Source of the DNA: Bacteroidota bacterium
GTDB lineage: Bacteria > Bacteroidota > JABWAT01
Length of the DNA: 64,000 bases
Direction of reading: 5' to 3'
Assembly (NCBI GenBank): GCA_017303995.1
Contig: JAFLBE010000019.1
Span: 1-64,000 of the forward strand
A model generated the notes under the pieces. It was not told the DNA's origin. It ran no database searches and was given only the letters and a program-made list of their open reading frames with translations. Made by a program: the position numbers and the translations under genes. Below are positions 63,333 through 64,000 of the stretch, one piece after another; within the stretch, counting starts at the first letter, position 1, and each line of letters opens with the position of its first letter.

Positions 63333-64000
63333 ATGGCAACAGCAGGTTTAAATATTTTTCTCTCACTCAAACCTAAAGTCACACCAAAGGGTGTCGAACA
63401 AAATCCGGACGACGAATATCAAATATATATAGATTGTAGTGCTGGAAGGCAAAATCGAAAAAAAGTTTACACTGGATTAAAAGTCTACCGAAAAGACTGG
63501 GACGAAAAACGGAAGGCAATAAAAAGGACAGATTCTGATTGGTCCCCCAAAAACCGGGTTTTGGATCTATTTCTTATGAAGTCAAAAGAAATTGCAGCTC
63601 AACTCTTGCAAGAAGGTGTCGACAATGGAAGAATTCAGGAATGGAAAAAAAGGGTCGTAAACTATATACGACCAAAGCAATTACCCCCACCTGTTATTTA
63701 TGACTTTGAAAAGGCCTATTTTGATGTATTGGAACTTCAAGGCAAAAAAATCAAAGAGTCAAGCCAGCAGGTTTTTCATTCAGCATTCAATAAGTTAAAA
63801 GAATACTGTTTAAATAATGCAATTCCCCTTGATCCAACATTTTTTACCAGTGACTTTATGCAAGGTTATCTAACATTTCTTTATGATAAAGTAGGACTCA
63901 CCGACAATTCAGCTAACAAAGCGATCAGGACAATACAGACAGCATTAAGAAAATTAATGAAAACTGAGGATTTTAAGTCGTCAGGGATAATAGTTCCGAG
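63333..64000 (+). CDS. Tyrosine recombinase/integrase of Bacteroidota type, N-terminal part
   Basis: About 222 codons are visible before the right edge. The N-terminus (ATAGLNIFLSLKPKVTPKGV) with YQIYIDCSAGRQNRKKVYTG and VYRKDWDEKRKAI matches the arm-type DNA-binding domain of Bacteroidota integrases. Next comes a SAM-like core-binding domain (IYDFEKAYFDVLELQGKKIK, then SSQQVFHSAFNKLKEYCLNN, DFMQGYLTFLYDKVGLTDNS). The catalytic domain with R, H and Y is outside the window, so activity cannot be judged. The ATG at 63333 has AGG 8 nt upstream; ATG 63327 is also in frame. It probably belongs to an integrative element. Confidence 0.8.
   Translation, partial: MATAGLNIFLSLKPKVTPKGVEQNPDDEYQIYIDCSAGRQNRKKVYTGLKVYRKDWDEKRKAIKRTDSDWSPKNRVLDLFLMKSKEIAAQLLQEGVDNGRIQEWKKRVVNYIRPKQLPPPVIYDFEKAYFDVLELQGKKIKESSQQVFHSAFNKLKEYCLNNAIPLDPTFFTSDFMQGYLTFLYDKVGLTDNSANKAIRTIQTALRKLMKTEDFKSSGIIVP

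Overview
The window looks like a chromosome segment from an AT-rich Gram-negative bacterium of the Bacteroidota/Chlorobiota (FCB) group, possibly Ignavibacteria-like. Two independent signals point there. First, it carries type IX secretion (T9SS) parts: a PorU-like C25 sortase, a PorV-like and a PorQ-like barrel, and several exported proteins ending in 'NPFNPST'-type sorting domains. Second, several genes have Bacteroidota-type promoters (TTG, then 20 nt, then TAnnTTTG). I cannot name the species.

Layout. 1-6.1 kb (minus): a run of outer-membrane barrel, P-II protein, lysA, lipoprotein, tex and a cation-efflux gene cut by the left edge. 6.1-13.7 kb (minus): an overlapping operon of PorU-like sortase, PorV-like barrel, FN3-like lipoprotein and SLBB membrane protein. 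13.8-18 kb: secA and a divergent porQ-like gene. 18-22.7 kb (minus): folate ligase, frr, pyrH, tsf, rpsB, rpsI, rplM. 23-28.4 kb: two coupled aminotransferases, two small unknowns and aconitase. 28.4-36.8 kb (minus): a DUF3160-type T9SS cargo, a helix-hairpin-helix barrel protein, rsmE, a BamA/TamA-like barrel and an FG-GAP protein. 36.9-49 kb (minus): gcvP, then a run transcribed as rlmN, HIT, adk, yceD-like, rpmF, plsX, fabH, fabD, fabG, acpP, fabF, rnc. 49.4-57.6 kb (plus): a choice-of-anchor-B T9SS protein, a CX4CH cytochrome-like/propeller lipoprotein coupled to an FG-GAP T9SS protein, and an operon of alpha/beta hydrolase, ECF sigma factor and membrane protein. 57.7-62.7 kb: glutathione peroxidase, YwiC-like protein, yebC, a small repeat protein and a DEAD-box helicase.

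The right end (about 63.1 kb onward) appears to be the edge of an integrated element. A 16-nt match to the geometry of a tRNA 3' end, preceded by an orphan minus-strand terminator, is followed by a long inverted repeat, four 12-bp iterons overlapping a promoter, and the 5' part of a tyrosine-recombinase-like gene.

The least explained structure is non-coding: period-7 tandem arrays in at least five intergenic regions, some as inverted pairs and two sharing a 13-bp module, plus two inverted pairs of REP-like palindromes. The distal rpsB tail also appears to carry a one-base frameshift.
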